DNA from: Cupriavidus oxalaticus
GTDB taxonomy: Bacteria; Pseudomonadota; Gammaproteobacteria; Burkholderiales; Burkholderiaceae
Reading direction: 5' to 3'
NCBI RefSeq assembly: GCF_016894385.1
Contig: NZ_CP069811.1
Span: forward strand, 1,464,501-1,528,500
DNA: 64,000 nt
Shown one piece after another: positions 29,960 to 39,564 of this stretch. How positions within the stretch are numbered: position 1 is the first letter of the stretch; every line of letters starts with the position of its first letter. Both the position numbers and the translations under genes were made by a program. The notes under the pieces are model-generated. The model did no database searches, was not told the DNA's origin, and saw only the letters and a program-made list of their open reading frames with translations.

Positions 29960-30874
29960 CTACAAGGCGAGCGTAAACGGCAGCAGCAGCGCATTCACCA
30001 ACAGCAAGCCGAAGAAAAGGATCGCGATGGCCGCGGAGACGCCGCGAGGCCGTCCCTGCCCTGCACCAGCCGTTCGCCGCGTCCACAGGAAACCGGCGCC
30101 CATGCCGAGCACGGCCAGCCCGGAAAACACGCTATCCGCGGTCAGCGCGGCCGGGTAGGCCCGGGCGGGGGTGGTGTTGAAGCTCTCGATGAACGGAAGC
30201 GACGCCATCCCGGGGTCCGGCGGCCTGGGCAAGGGGGCGGCAACCGCCTGTGCAAGCACTACCGGTTCCTGCGCCGCTTGCGTGGCAGGCAATGCCGCCA
30301 GCGGCGACGCGTCCGGAGCGGTCTGCGTCGGCGTCTCGTCCGGTACGGCGGCCAGGGCAATGGCCGGCGTGGCTGCCGGCTCCGGGATGGTCCGGATTGC
30401 CGGAGCCGCAGGGACGATCGGGTTTATCTTGACTTTGGCCGCGGGCGGCGTAGCGGCAGGACGTTCCGACAAATTTTTCATCGAGTCCCGTTCCCGCCAG
30501 AACCGGGCGAACAGGCTTTCCAGGCAGCGTGCCGACTCGCACGCATCGCGCCGCGCACGCCACGCCGTGAGGTCGGCATTGTCGATCCTGCCCTTGCGCA
30601 ACATCCGCTGCTGCTCGGCGTAGATGCGTTCGTAGCGGTCGGACAGCCTGGAGGAATCGCAGATCAGGGCATGCCGCTGGCGCGGCCTGGGCTCGTCGGT
30701 CACCAGCGAGCAGCGCACGCCGGAACCATCCGGGTTATTGCAGCGGACCGTGGATTCGCCCGCAGGCGACTTGCATGCGATGTCGGAGGCCCATGCGCCG
30801 CCGACGGCGAACAGGCACGCGGCAACGGCCGCGGCAACCAGCGAGGGCCGGCGCCACAGGATCCTTTTCATCAT
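29960..30874 (-). CDS. Hypothetical secreted/membrane protein with Pro-Ala-rich linker
   Basis: This 304-residue protein has a signal peptide (AVGGAWAS, cleavage about 29). The mature N-domain has eight or so cysteines (DIACKSP, VRCNN, VRCSL, ICDSS, DACESARCLE) and a helical part recalling LprI-like lysozyme-inhibitor domains (RRDACESARCLESLFARFWRER). A long Ala-Pro linker and two C-terminal transmembrane helices follow. The periplasmic head with a membrane tail suggests envelope sensing or inhibition, but no function is known. It is convergent with the hydrolase gene. Confidence 0.6.
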   Translation of the reverse strand: MMKRILWRRPSLVAAAVAACLFAVGGAWASDIACKSPAGESTVRCNNPDGSGVRCSLVTDEPRPRQRHALICDSSRLSDRYERIYAEQQRMLRKGRIDNADLTAWRARRDACESARCLESLFARFWRERDSMKNLSERPAATPPAAKVKINPIVPAAPAIRTIPEPAATPAIALAAVPDETPTQTAPDASPLAALPATQAAQEPVVLAQAVAAPLPRPPDPGMASLPFIESFNTTPARAYPAALTADSVFSGLAVLGMGAGFLWTRRTAGAGQGRPRGVSAAIAILFFGLLLVNALLLPFTLAL

Positions 30875-31051
30875 GATGCCTCATCGTGAATCGGTCCAAG
30901 GCTTCCAAGCTAGTCGCTAGTTGGCGCGTCATACAAGCTTCGTTTTTTGCAGGCCTGCATCAGCGCACATGGCGCGAGGCCTGCCGGCCGGAAAGCGCGC
31001 TGTCGTTCTCTCGCGGCAACCCTTTGCACGGGGGAAACGCTGGGAAAGGCG

Positions 31052-32053
31052 TTACTCGACCGCGATGCCCTTGTCGCGGATGACCTTGCCCCACTTGGCA
31101 TAGTCCGCGCGGATGCGCTGGCCCATCTGCGCCGGTGCCTGATAGCTGGCGATGGCGCCCGCCTTCAGCAGCTTGTCCTGCACCTCCTTGTCGGCCAGGA
31201 TCTTGCCGACTTCGCCGGAGATGCGGTCGACCACGTCCTTGGGCGTGCCCGGCGGCGCCAGCAGGCCGCCCCACGACACCGCGTCATAGCCCTTGAAGCC
31301 CTGCTCGGCAATGGTCTTGACGTCGGGCAGCATGGCGACGCGCTGCGGCGAGCCGACGGCGATGGCGCGCAGCTTGCCGGCCTGGATATGCGGCAGCGCC
31401 GCGACCAGGTCGGCATACATGATGGGCACTTGCCCGCCGATGGTGTCGCTGATCGCCGGCACGCCACCCTTGTAGGGCACGTGCTGCATCTCGAAGCCGC
31501 CCATCTGCTTGAGCAGTTCCATGCTCAGGTGGCCGAAGCTGCCGGCGCCCGAGCTGGTGTAGTTGAGCTTGCCCGGCTGTGCCTTGGCCTGCGCGATCAG
31601 CTTGGACAGGTCGGTCACGTTGGGCAGCAGCGTCGGGTTGACCACCACCACGATGGGCAGGTCATAGACCGTGGCCACCGGCGTGAAATCCTTGGTGGTG
31701 TCGTAGCCTGCCTTCTTGTACAGGAACGGCGCCAGCAGCGTCGGCGTGGCCAGCATCATCAGCGTGTAGCCGTCCGGCGCGCTCTTGGCGACCTGGGCGG
31801 CAGCGATGGAGCCCGACGCACCGGCGCGGTTTTCCACCACCACCGGCTGCTTGAGGGCTTCGCCCAGCTTCTGGCCGACGATGCGCGACGCGGTATCCGT
31901 GGGCCCGCCCGGCGGGAACGGCACGACCAGCTTGATGGGCTTGGCCGGCCACGATTGGGCGAAGGCGCCGCTGACCAGCAGCGGTGCGGCGGCCAGCGCC
32001 AGGAGCGCGCGGCGGCGCGAGTGAACCATACGGGTAATGTCTCGAATACGCAC
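31052..32053 (-). CDS. Bug/TctC-family periplasmic solute-binding protein
   Basis: This 333-residue protein has a signal peptide (LLALAAAPLLVSGAFAQ) and the Bug fold: WPAKPIKLVVPFPPGGPTDTASRIVGQKL, GASGSIAAAQVAKSAPDGYTLM and a late YKGGVPAISDTIGGQVPIM. Bug proteins bind carboxylates for TctAB-type uptake or sensing. No TctAB genes are near, as is usual for the many orphan copies in Bordetella and Cupriavidus. Met9 is an alternative start. It is downstream of the CoA-transferase in the same direction. Confidence 0.9.
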   Translation of the reverse strand: MRIRDITRMVHSRRRALLALAAAPLLVSGAFAQSWPAKPIKLVVPFPPGGPTDTASRIVGQKLGEALKQPVVVENRAGASGSIAAAQVAKSAPDGYTLMMLATPTLLAPFLYKKAGYDTTKDFTPVATVYDLPIVVVVNPTLLPNVTDLSKLIAQAKAQPGKLNYTSSGAGSFGHLSMELLKQMGGFEMQHVPYKGGVPAISDTIGGQVPIMYADLVAALPHIQAGKLRAIAVGSPQRVAMLPDVKTIAEQGFKGYDAVSWGGLLAPPGTPKDVVDRISGEVGKILADKEVQDKLLKAGAIASYQAPAQMGQRIRADYAKWGKVIRDKGIAVE

Positions 32054-32157
32054 TTTCTTGTTCCAGTTGAATCAGCGCAAGGCAATCCAGCCCCCTTGCC
32101 GGGCGCGCCGCGCGTGCGCCATGGGGCTGCCATGGGCACCGCGCGCGGCGCGAATGC

Positions 32158-33405
32158 TCAGGCGGACGCGGGCGTGTCCGGCAGCGTCAGCACGCCGCTG
32201 GCCTGCAGCGCCTGCAGTTGCTCATCGCTCATCTGCAGCAGGTTTTGCAGCACGGCACGCGTGCCTTCGCCCAGCGTGGGCGGCGCGCTGCGGATCGGCA
32301 GGCGCTGGCCATCGAGCCGGTAAGGCGGTGCAAACACATGGGTGGTGCCGGCGACCGGATGCGGCATCTCGCGCAGCAGGCCGCCCTGGCGGGTGCGTTC
32401 GCTGGTCAATGCTTCGTGCAGCCCGGCCACCTTGCCGCACGGAATGCCGCAGGCGCTCATGCGCTCGAGCAGCAGGTCGCGCGCAAAGCTGCGGATCAGT
32501 CCCGTGATCAGCGGCGTCAGCGTCTCGCGGTTCTTCGCGCGCTCGACATTGGTCGCGTAGCGCGGATCCTCGACGATGTCCGGGCGCTCGATCACCTGGC
32601 GGCAGAATTTGTCGAACTGGCTGTTGTTGCCCACCGCGATGATCAGCGGGCCGTCTGCGGACTCGAACATGCCGTACGGCACGATCGACGGATGGGCATT
32701 GCCGTAGCGCGCCGGATCGTGGCCCAGCAGCATGGCGTCCAGGCCGTAGTAGCCGGTCACCATCAGGCCGCAGTCGTACAGCGCCATCTCGATCAGCTGG
32801 CCCTTGCCCTTGCGTTCGCGGCGGAACAGTGCTGCCAGCACGGCCTGCGCGGCGTACATGCCGGTCATCAGGTCCACCACGGCCACGCCGAACTTCAGCG
32901 GCGGCGTGTCGGCTTCGCCGTTGAGCGCCATCAGCCCGGCCTCGCCCTGGATCACCAGGTCGTAGCCGGGACGCTTGGCCTCGGGGCCGCTGCTGTTGTA
33001 GCCGGAGACCGCGCAGTAGATCAGCTCGGGCTTGATGGCCTTGAGCTGCTCGTAGCCCAGGCCCAGCTTCTCGGCGCCGCCGGTCTTGAAATTGTGGATG
33101 ACCACGTCGAACTGCGGCAGCAGGTCGTAAACGATCTGCACGCCTTCCTTGCTCTGCAGGTCCAGCGTGATCGACCGCTTGTTGCGGTTCATGCTGTTGA
33201 AGTACGTGGTCTCGGTCTTGCCGATGCGCATGCCCCAGTCGCGCGTATCGTCGCCGCGTCCGGGGTGCTCCACCTTGACGACTTCGGCACCGAAATCGGC
33301 CAGGACCTGGCCGCACAGCGGGCCGGCGAACACACGCGACAGATCGAGTACGCGTACCCCCTCAAGCGGGAAGTCGATGCCTTGGGATGATTCGGGCGTC
33401 TGCAA
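32158..33405 (-). CDS. CaiB/BaiF family CoA-transferase (class III)
   Basis: These enzymes move CoA between carboxylic acids. The frame is open to 33483, but I chose TTG at 33405, because AGGAG lies 8 bases upstream and homology begins at LEGVRVLDLSRVFAGPLCGQVLADFGAEVVKVE. That gives 415 residues, the usual length. The active-site Asp lies in FGVAVVDLMTGMYAA. Paired with the Bug protein, it suggests uptake and CoA activation of an unknown dicarboxylate or aromatic acid. Confidence 0.88.
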   Translation of the reverse strand: MQTPESSQGIDFPLEGVRVLDLSRVFAGPLCGQVLADFGAEVVKVEHPGRGDDTRDWGMRIGKTETTYFNSMNRNKRSITLDLQSKEGVQIVYDLLPQFDVVIHNFKTGGAEKLGLGYEQLKAIKPELIYCAVSGYNSSGPEAKRPGYDLVIQGEAGLMALNGEADTPPLKFGVAVVDLMTGMYAAQAVLAALFRRERKGKGQLIEMALYDCGLMVTGYYGLDAMLLGHDPARYGNAHPSIVPYGMFESADGPLIIAVGNNSQFDKFCRQVIERPDIVEDPRYATNVERAKNRETLTPLITGLIRSFARDLLLERMSACGIPCGKVAGLHEALTSERTRQGGLLREMPHPVAGTTHVFAPPYRLDGQRLPIRSAPPTLGEGTRAVLQNLLQMSDEQLQALQASGVLTLPDTPASA

Positions 33406-33553
33406 GTCTTGTCTCCTTGGGCTGTTTCGAGGGTCGAGCCGTCTTAGGGAAATCGTAGCCCATGCCGGGCTGGCGGCACGCATGGCAGGCGTGGCTGCAG
33501 TGTGGCGCCGTGGTGTGGCGCGGTCAGCCCATCATTCTTGCTTGGATAAATAG

Positions 33554-33581
33554 CCTATACAATCCCAATCGACATTGACAA
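33554..33581 (-). promoter_or_regulatory. Candidate sigma-70 promoter of the CoA-transferase
   Basis: On the minus strand TTGTCA (33581-33576) and TATAGG (33559-33554) are 16 bases apart in an AT-rich island within high-GC sequence, about 150 bases before the TTG start. The rest of the 33406-33707 interval holds the actP terminator and no gene. Confidence 0.4.
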
Positions 33582-33620
33582 AATGTTCAATAGAATTTGA
33601 CAACGCTCCGCGCAGGGGCC

Positions 33621-33675
33621 AAAAAGCGTGGCGCCCGGGCGTCCGACAGTAGTCGAATGTCCGGGCGCCACGCTT
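33621..33675 (-). terminator. Intrinsic terminator downstream of actP
   Basis: The arms 33624-33638 and 33661-33675 are perfect 15 bp reverse complements (AAGCGTGGCGCCCGG) with a 22-base loop. Read on the minus strand, the stem ends in a short U run. It begins 33 bases past the actP stop. Confidence 0.65.
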
Positions 33676-33707
33676 GCTTCACATTTGCCGGGAGGTACCT
33701 GCCTGCT

Positions 33708-35369
33708 TCAGTGGCTGGCTCCCTCCACCGCGCCGATGCCGGTCTCGGAACGCAGCTCCTGCGCCTCGAAGCCGGCCTTGTCCACGCGGGCCCGCGCCGA
33801 CTTGTCGGTCACCGAGAAGAACCAGATTCCCAGGAAACCGGCCGTCATCGAGAACAGCGCCGGCGATGTGTACGGGAATGGCGCGTTGTCGAAGTGGAAC
33901 ACGTCCACCCACACCGCCTGCGACAGGATGGTCAGCACCACCGCCGACAACAGCCCGATAAAGCCGCCGACCGTGGCGCCGCGCGTGGTGCAGCCCTTCC
34001 ACAGCACCGACATGAACAGCACCGGGAAGTTGGCCGACGCCGCCACGGCAAAGGCCAGCGACACCATGAAGGCGATGTTCTGCTTCTCGAACACGATGCC
34101 AAGCACCACCGCGACCAGGCCGAGGATGATGGTGGTGATGCGCGACACGCGCAGTTCGACCGAACTCGTTGCCTGTCCCTTCTTGAAGACCGTGGCATAG
34201 AGATCGTGCGAGACGGCCGAGGCGCCGGCAAGCGTCAGGCCCGCGACCACCGCGAGGATGGTGGCAAAGGCCACGGCGGAGATGAAGCCGAGGAACACGT
34301 TGCCGCCCACCGCGCTGGCCAGGTGCACCGCCGCCATGTTGATGCCGCCCAGCAACTTGCCACTGCCGTCCTGGAAGCTCGCGTTGGTGCCCACCAGCAC
34401 GATCGCGCCGAAGCCGATGATAAAGGTCAGGATGTAGAAGTATCCGATCCACGTGGTGGCCCAGAACACCGACTTGCGCGCCTCCTTGGCATTGGGCACG
34501 GTAAAGAAGCGCATCAGCACGTGCGGCAGGCCGGCGGTGCCGAACATCAGCGCAATGCCGAACGAGATCGCGGAGATCGGGTCCTTGATAAAGTTGCCCG
34601 GGCTCATGATCGATTCCTGCTTGGCATGGACCTCCACCGCCTTGGCGAACAGCGCCTCGGGGCTGAAGTGATACTGCGCCAGCACCATGAATGCCATGAA
34701 CGAGGCCCCGCCCAGCAGCAGGCACGCCTTGATGATCTGCACCCAGGTGGTCGCGGTCATGCCGCCGAACAGCACGTACACCATCATCAGCGCGCCGACG
34801 ATGACCACGGCGACCCAGTATTCCAGCCCGAACAGCAGCTTGATCAGCTGCCCCGCGCCGACCATCTGCGCGATCAGGTAGAACGCCACCACCACCAGCG
34901 TGCCCGATGCCGCGAACGCGCGCACCGGCGCCTGTTTGAAGCGGTATGCGGCGACGTCGGCAAAGGTGAAGCGGCCCAGGTTGCGCAGCCGCTCCGCCAT
35001 CAGGAACGTGATGACGGGCCAGCCCACCAGGAAGCCGATCGAATAGATCAGGCCGTCATAGCCGTTGGCATACACCGCGGCGGAAATGCCCAGGAACGAC
35101 GCCGCCGACATGAAGTCGCCGGCGATCGCCAGGCCGTTCTGGAAGCCGGTGATGCCGCCGCCGCCCGTGTAGAACGCCGCGGCGGACTTGGTCTTGGATG
35201 CGGCCCACTTGGTGATGTACAGCGTGCCGAGCACGAACACCACGAACATGCCGATGGCGGTCCAGTTGGTCGGCTGGCGCGCGGCCTGGCCCATGTCGCC
35301 ACCGGCGGCGAACACGCTCGCCGACAGCAGCAGCGCCGCGGCGGCGCAGATTGCGTGGCGGGCGTTCAT
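33708..35369 (-). CDS. actP: Cation/acetate symporter ActP
   Basis: ActP is a sodium:solute symporter that takes up acetate and related short acids. The ATG at 35369 gives 553 residues with a signal-like first segment, thirteen or so membrane helices and family motifs ([80 protein letters not shown]). The start overlaps the DUF485 stop by four bases (ATGA), the standard yjcH-actP arrangement. An intrinsic terminator follows. Confidence 0.95.
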   Translation of the reverse strand: MNARHAICAAAALLLSASVFAAGGDMGQAARQPTNWTAIGMFVVFVLGTLYITKWAASKTKSAAAFYTGGGGITGFQNGLAIAGDFMSAASFLGISAAVYANGYDGLIYSIGFLVGWPVITFLMAERLRNLGRFTFADVAAYRFKQAPVRAFAASGTLVVVAFYLIAQMVGAGQLIKLLFGLEYWVAVVIVGALMMVYVLFGGMTATTWVQIIKACLLLGGASFMAFMVLAQYHFSPEALFAKAVEVHAKQESIMSPGNFIKDPISAISFGIALMFGTAGLPHVLMRFFTVPNAKEARKSVFWATTWIGYFYILTFIIGFGAIVLVGTNASFQDGSGKLLGGINMAAVHLASAVGGNVFLGFISAVAFATILAVVAGLTLAGASAVSHDLYATVFKKGQATSSVELRVSRITTIILGLVAVVLGIVFEKQNIAFMVSLAFAVAASANFPVLFMSVLWKGCTTRGATVGGFIGLLSAVVLTILSQAVWVDVFHFDNAPFPYTSPALFSMTAGFLGIWFFSVTDKSARARVDKAGFEAQELRSETGIGAVEGASH

Positions 35370-35671
35370 GCGACCTCCCGCTTGATACGTTCGGTCAGCT
35401 CGTCGTAGGTGCGGTTGGCATGCTGCACATACAGCCCGGTGATGACCACCGTGAAGACGATCACGAACAGCCCGATCGGCATGCCCCACGTCATCACGCC
35501 CTCGCCCATCTTCCTGGCCAGCAGTTCCTTGTCGAAGGCGATCAGCAGCACGTAGCCGTAGTAGATCACCAGCATCGCCGCGGTCAGCAGCCAGCCGAGG
35601 CGCGAACGCCTGCGTACCAGCTGCAGATAATTGGGATTGGCCTTCAGTCGCCTGACCAGATCTTCATGCAT
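35366..35671 (-). CDS. DUF485 membrane protein (YjcH-like)
   Basis: This 101-residue protein has two transmembrane helices ([21 protein letters not shown] and [21 protein letters not shown]) and the DUF485 N-terminus [23 protein letters not shown]. It is always found with actP and is translationally coupled to it. Its role is unknown, perhaps transporter assembly. AGGAGACAGGT precedes the start. Confidence 0.92.
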   Translation of the reverse strand: MHEDLVRRLKANPNYLQLVRRRSRLGWLLTAAMLVIYYGYVLLIAFDKELLARKMGEGVMTWGMPIGLFVIVFTVVITGLYVQHANRTYDELTERIKREVA

Positions 35672-36046
35672 ACCTGTCTCCTGCCATCTATGCGTGGTCT
35701 TGCCGGATGCACCCGCGGCGGGACGCCGCGAGTCCGTGCTGCATAAGGTAATGGCCGCCCCTTACCTGCTTCTTACACGGGACGGAAATCGGCACCGGGT
35801 AAACGCTGAGTGAGGCGCGGGACAGGAGGCTCCGTGGCGATGCAGGTTGTTGGTTGGCATGGGCGAAGCATGCGCCGCAAGTCGGGCCGCGCCCAACACT
35901 CTTGTCATGGACGAATGGCATTTCCCCGGGTAGCGGGACGTCGGCGGCATTTTCTTCCTGCTGCATCCGGTGGCATGGCTCCTGCGTAAATGCAAGCGGA
36001 CGCTGCAGCGTTCTGCCCTCTTGTTACCGTTCATCGGAGTACCGCC
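35672..36046. other. Divergent promoter region, 375 bases, no gene seen
   Basis: The region separates the actP operon from the repeat-protein gene. It holds two small inverted repeats: CGCGGCG/CGCCGCG around 35714-35730 in the probable actP leader, and AGGTAA/TTACCT at 35746-35767. The second could be an operator. No promoter boxes can be assigned with confidence. Confidence 0.4.
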
Positions 36047-36649
36047 ATGATTCGACAGTTCGCTCACACGTTCCTTGCCACCGCCGCGATCGCAGTGGCC
36101 TGCACCGCCAGCATCGCCCATGCCGCCGCGCCGCGCGACAGCGGGCACGCCGGCGACAGGTACGGCTATTCCTTCCGGGTCGGCATGCACGATGTGTTCA
36201 GCGACGGCGCACGCGCCGCGCGCTTCGACGTGTTTGCCGAAGGCGCCAGCACCGAGGCTTCTTCCGCCGATGCGCAGTCTCTCTCTGGCCTGGACCGCAG
36301 CGGTGTATCTGCTGATCCGGCGCGCAAGTTCGACGTCCATTCCGACGGTGCACTGGCAGGCATGGACCGCAGCGGTGTATCTGCTGACCCGGCGCGCAAG
36401 TTCGACGTCTATTCCGACGGTGCACTGGCAGGCATGGACCGCAGCGGTGTATCTGCTGACCCGGCGCGCAAGTTCGACGTCCATTCCGACGGTGCACTGG
36501 CAGGCATGGACCGCAGCGGTGTATCTGCTGACCCGGCGCGCAAGTTCGACGTCTATTCCGACGGTGCACTGGCAGGCATGGACCGCAGTGGTGTATCGGC
36601 TGACCCGGCGCGCAAGTTCAACATCTATTCCGATGGGGCATTGGCGTAA
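36047..36649 (+). CDS. Secreted protein with five 24-residue tandem repeats
   Basis: The ATG at 36047 (GGAG upstream) gives 200 residues: a signal peptide cleaved near AHAAAP, a short N-domain containing RFDVFAEGAS, then five near-identical units of the form DRSGVSADPARKFDVYSDGALAG to the very end. Each unit has the core FDV[HYF]SDGA, also present once, degenerate, in the N-domain (ARFDVFAEGA). The mature protein would be periplasmic or secreted, acidic and repetitive, with no cysteines. The family is not recognised; similar FDVxxDGA proteins occur in Cupriavidus (from memory). Confidence 0.75.
   Translation: MIRQFAHTFLATAAIAVACTASIAHAAAPRDSGHAGDRYGYSFRVGMHDVFSDGARAARFDVFAEGASTEASSADAQSLSGLDRSGVSADPARKFDVHSDGALAGMDRSGVSADPARKFDVYSDGALAGMDRSGVSADPARKFDVHSDGALAGMDRSGVSADPARKFDVYSDGALAGMDRSGVSADPARKFNIYSDGALA
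36290..36646 (+). repeat. 72 bp coding tandem repeat, five units
   Basis: Units begin at 36290, 36362, 36434, 36506 and 36578. Units 1 and 3 code DVHSDG and units 2 and 4 DVYSDG, so the pattern repeats every 144 bases. Unit 5 has drifted at its end (FNIYSDG). Confidence 0.95.
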
Positions 36650-36665
36650 GCAATGCCAGTATGGC

Positions 36666-38657
36666 CTAGCCGTACTTTCCGCCCGGCAGCGCCATCTCGA
36701 TTGCGCTGATCAGTTCCTGCAGGCGCAGCGGCTTCGCGCACACCGCATCGAAGCCGCTTTCCATTGCCAGGCGCCGGTCCTGCTGGCGCGTGAAGGCAGT
36801 CAGGGCGATGGCCGGCACGCGCGCACGCGAGCCGATCACCTCCTGCGCGCGCACTTCGCGGATCAGTTCATTGCCGTCGCGGCCAGGCAAGCCGATGTCG
36901 CTGATGATCAGGTCCGGCGTGGCGTTCGCCATCTGCGCCAGGGCGTCGTCGCTGTCGCGCGCGCTGCGGACATGGGCGCCAAAGCCGGCCAGAACAGCAG
37001 TGAGGGCGGCGGCCGCATCGCTGTCGTCTTCCACCAGCACGATATCGAGTCCGTCCAGCCGCGTTGCGCTCTCGGGTGCGCCGTGGTCAGTGCCGCCGGC
37101 AGCTTCTGCCTCCACTGGCTCGGTGCCCGGCGCCAGCAGCGGGATGGCAATTTCAAAGGTGGCGCCGCGGCCGACCCCCTCGCTGCAGGCCTGCACGATG
37201 CCGCCATGCATCTCGGCCAGGCGCTTGACGATCGCCAGCCCGAGGCCCAGCCCGCCCTGCACGCGACGATCGGGGCCGTCGCTCTGGGTAAAGCGGTCGA
37301 ACAGGAACGGCAGGAATTCCGGATCGATGCCGCGGCCCGCGTCGACCACGGACACGCTCAGCGTTTCCGCATCGGACTTCGCGATCACGCGGACGGTGGC
37401 GCCTTCAGGCGAGAATTTGATCGCGTTGGAGATGAGGTTCCACAGGATCTGCTGGAAGCGCGCCGGATCGAGCCACGCAGCCTGCGCCAGGTCCGGGGCG
37501 ATCTGCGCCTCCAGCGACAACCGCTTCTCGCTGGCCATCAGTTGCATGCTGTCGAGTGCGGCGCGGATGAGGGTGGCCGGGTTCGCCATCTCGCGTTCCA
37601 GCTTCATCTTGCCGACATTGAGCAGCGACACGTCGACCAGGTCGGCCACCAGCCGCTGCTGGATGGCGACATTGCGCTCGATCGCGGCCAGCCCGCGGCG
37701 TCCTTCGTCCGTGCTCACGTGGCGGCCCAGCACATGGGTCCAGACGGAGATCACATTGAGCGGGTTGCGCAGCTCGTGCGAGAGGATGGCGATGAACTCG
37801 TCCTTCATGCGGTTCACGCGTTCGACGCCGGCACGCGCCGCCTGTTCGCGCTCGATCAGCTGCTCCTGCTGGCGTTCAAGGTGCAGCCGAGCGGTAGCAT
37901 CAGCCACGACCGCGACCCGGTCGCCCGATGGCGTGGTAGGGGAAATGCTCCAGTCGAGGTGGACCGGCGCGCCCGCCGCGTCGAGCAGCGGAAACGATCC
38001 CTGCCAGCCCTCGTCCGCGGACACCGTGGCTTCGGCGGCGCGCGCGGCGAAATCGCCGGGCGCGAGCGCGGTGACGGGCCGCCCGAGCAGGTCCGAGGCG
38101 GGCCTGCGCAGGAGCGTCAGCATGGCGGGATTGACGTCGACCAGCTGGCCGCGAGAGTCAAGCACGCAGATGCCGCTGGTGGCCTGCTGGTAGATCGCGC
38201 GCAGGCGTGCCTCGCTCTCGCGCAACGAGCGCTCGGCAGCGGCGGCGCGGGCCAGCGCCGAAACCGTGGCAATCAGCACCTCCGGCTCGGCGGGATGGAT
38301 CAGGTAGGCCGTGGCGCCGGCATTCAGCCCGCGCGCCTTGTCGTAATCCTGCACGTAGGTGGCTGACAAATGGATCACCGGCAGCGTCGCGGTGTCCGGG
38401 TCGGCACGCAGCTGTTCGCACACCTGGATGCCGTCGATATCGGGCAGGTTGACGTCGAGCACCATCACGGAAATGCCCGGCGTCCGCGCCAGGCGCAATG
38501 CGTCCAGCCCGCAATCGGCCTCGATCGTGTGGAACCCGGCGTTCTTGAGCACGCGCACGGTTGAATAGCGGGTGACCGTATTGTCGTCGACGACCAGTAC
38601 GCGCGGAGGCGACGCGGAGGGTGCTGCCTGCTGCGTGGATAGCGGGTCCATGATCAT
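36666..38657 (-). CDS. Hybrid histidine kinase: REC-PAS-HisKA-HATPase-REC
   Basis: This 663-residue protein starts at 38657, overlapping the upstream kinase stop as ATGA. Domains in order: receiver 1 (VLVVDDN, phospho-Asp D68 in VLDVNLPD), PAS (about 150-265), HisKA with H294 in ILSHELRNPLN, HATPase (IVKRLAEMHGG with GLGLGLAI), and receiver 2 (VLVEDD, Asp about 587 in ISDIGLPG, Lys in CAKPL). With no output domain it is a phosphorelay hub. It is the last gene of the stressosome operon, so it may carry the stress signal onward. Confidence 0.92.
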   Translation of the reverse strand: MIMDPLSTQQAAPSASPPRVLVVDDNTVTRYSTVRVLKNAGFHTIEADCGLDALRLARTPGISVMVLDVNLPDIDGIQVCEQLRADPDTATLPVIHLSATYVQDYDKARGLNAGATAYLIHPAEPEVLIATVSALARAAAAERSLRESEARLRAIYQQATSGICVLDSRGQLVDVNPAMLTLLRRPASDLLGRPVTALAPGDFAARAAEATVSADEGWQGSFPLLDAAGAPVHLDWSISPTTPSGDRVAVVADATARLHLERQQEQLIEREQAARAGVERVNRMKDEFIAILSHELRNPLNVISVWTHVLGRHVSTDEGRRGLAAIERNVAIQQRLVADLVDVSLLNVGKMKLEREMANPATLIRAALDSMQLMASEKRLSLEAQIAPDLAQAAWLDPARFQQILWNLISNAIKFSPEGATVRVIAKSDAETLSVSVVDAGRGIDPEFLPFLFDRFTQSDGPDRRVQGGLGLGLAIVKRLAEMHGGIVQACSEGVGRGATFEIAIPLLAPGTEPVEAEAAGGTDHGAPESATRLDGLDIVLVEDDSDAAAALTAVLAGFGAHVRSARDSDDALAQMANATPDLIISDIGLPGRDGNELIREVRAQEVIGSRARVPAIALTAFTRQQDRRLAMESGFDAVCAKPLRLQELISAIEMALPGGKYG

Positions 38658-39562
38658 GCCTTTGCCGCGCCCGCCGCCGGTGCCGCCGGATAGGTGAGCG
38701 GCAGCGTGACATAGAAGCGCGAGCCCACATCGACTTCGCTCTCGAAACCGACCCGCCCCCCGAGCACCTCGGCCAGCCGCTTGCTGAGCGCAAGGCCAAG
38801 CCCGGAGCCGCGCAGGCGGCGCTGCAGCGGCGAATCGATCTGGATGAAATCCTGGAAGACCGCGCCGTGCATCGCCGCCGGGATGCCGATGCCGGTGTCC
38901 TTGACCGAGAACATGACCTCGCCCTCGCCCACCAGCCTCGCGGAAACGCGGACTTCGCCGCGCGGCGTGAACTTGAGCGCGTTGGAGATGAAGTTGCGCA
39001 GGATCTGCGACAGCTTGCGGTCGTCGCTGTAGAGGGTCGGCACCTCGTGCGGTTCTTCGAAGATCAGCGACACCTCGGGATTGGTCAGCACCGGCTTGAA
39101 CATGCCGCGCAGCGTATCGAACAGCGCGACCATGTCGAACCATGCCGGCGACACGTCGACCCTGCCCGCTTCGAGCTTGGCCAGGTCGAGCAGGTCGTTG
39201 ACCATGTCGGCAAACTCCGCGGCGGTCTCGCGCACGAACATCACCTGCCGTTCCTGCTCGGTGGTGAGCGGACCGTCCACGCGATCGATCAGCAGGCGGG
39301 TGATGCTCTGGATCGCGACGATGGGGGTGCGGAACTCATGGCTCATGTACGCCAGGAAGCGGCTTTTCAGCTCAGTTGCCTGGCGCAGCTGTTCCGCCTG
39401 GATGTCCAGTTCCGCATACAGCGCCAGCACGCCGCGGTTGGTTTCCTCCAGTTCCGCGCGCAGGCCCTCGCATTCGCGGGTCTTGACGTCCAGTGCCTCG
39501 CGCAGTTCGTCCGGGCTCAGCGGGGTGTCCGGCGGCAAGCGGGAGTAGTCGTGGCTGGCCAT
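38654..39562 (-). CDS. Sensor histidine kinase, cytoplasmic
   Basis: This 302-residue kinase has no membrane segment. An N-terminal coiled coil (EALDVKTRECEGLRAELEETNRGVLALYAELDIQAEQL) leads into HisKA with H75 in AYMSHEFRTP and an HATPase (NFISNALKFTP, DTGIGIP, RGSGLGLAL). The coiled-coil input without a sensor domain fits control by partner proteins. It lies between the SpoIIE phosphatase (2 bases away) and the hybrid kinase (ATGA overlap). Confidence 0.92.
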   Translation of the reverse strand: MASHDYSRLPPDTPLSPDELREALDVKTRECEGLRAELEETNRGVLALYAELDIQAEQLRQATELKSRFLAYMSHEFRTPIVAIQSITRLLIDRVDGPLTTEQERQVMFVRETAAEFADMVNDLLDLAKLEAGRVDVSPAWFDMVALFDTLRGMFKPVLTNPEVSLIFEEPHEVPTLYSDDRKLSQILRNFISNALKFTPRGEVRVSARLVGEGEVMFSVKDTGIGIPAAMHGAVFQDFIQIDSPLQRRLRGSGLGLALSKRLAEVLGGRVGFESEVDVGSRFYVTLPLTYPAAPAAGAAKA

Positions 39563-39564
39563 GC

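Noticed and set aside
33597..35408. 603-residue open frame opposite actP
   Set aside because: ActP is unambiguous on the other strand, with coupled DUF485 and a terminator. The antisense frame is His/Arg/Gln/Asp-rich with no motifs.
36290..36646. CRISPR-like regular repeats
   Set aside because: The units are directly adjacent, without spacers, and code for protein in one frame behind a signal peptide.
36675..38366. Long rightward frame continuing past the repeat-protein region and opposite the hybrid kinase
   Set aside because: It reads the 72 bp repeats in the wrong frame and runs through the antisense strand of the kinase.
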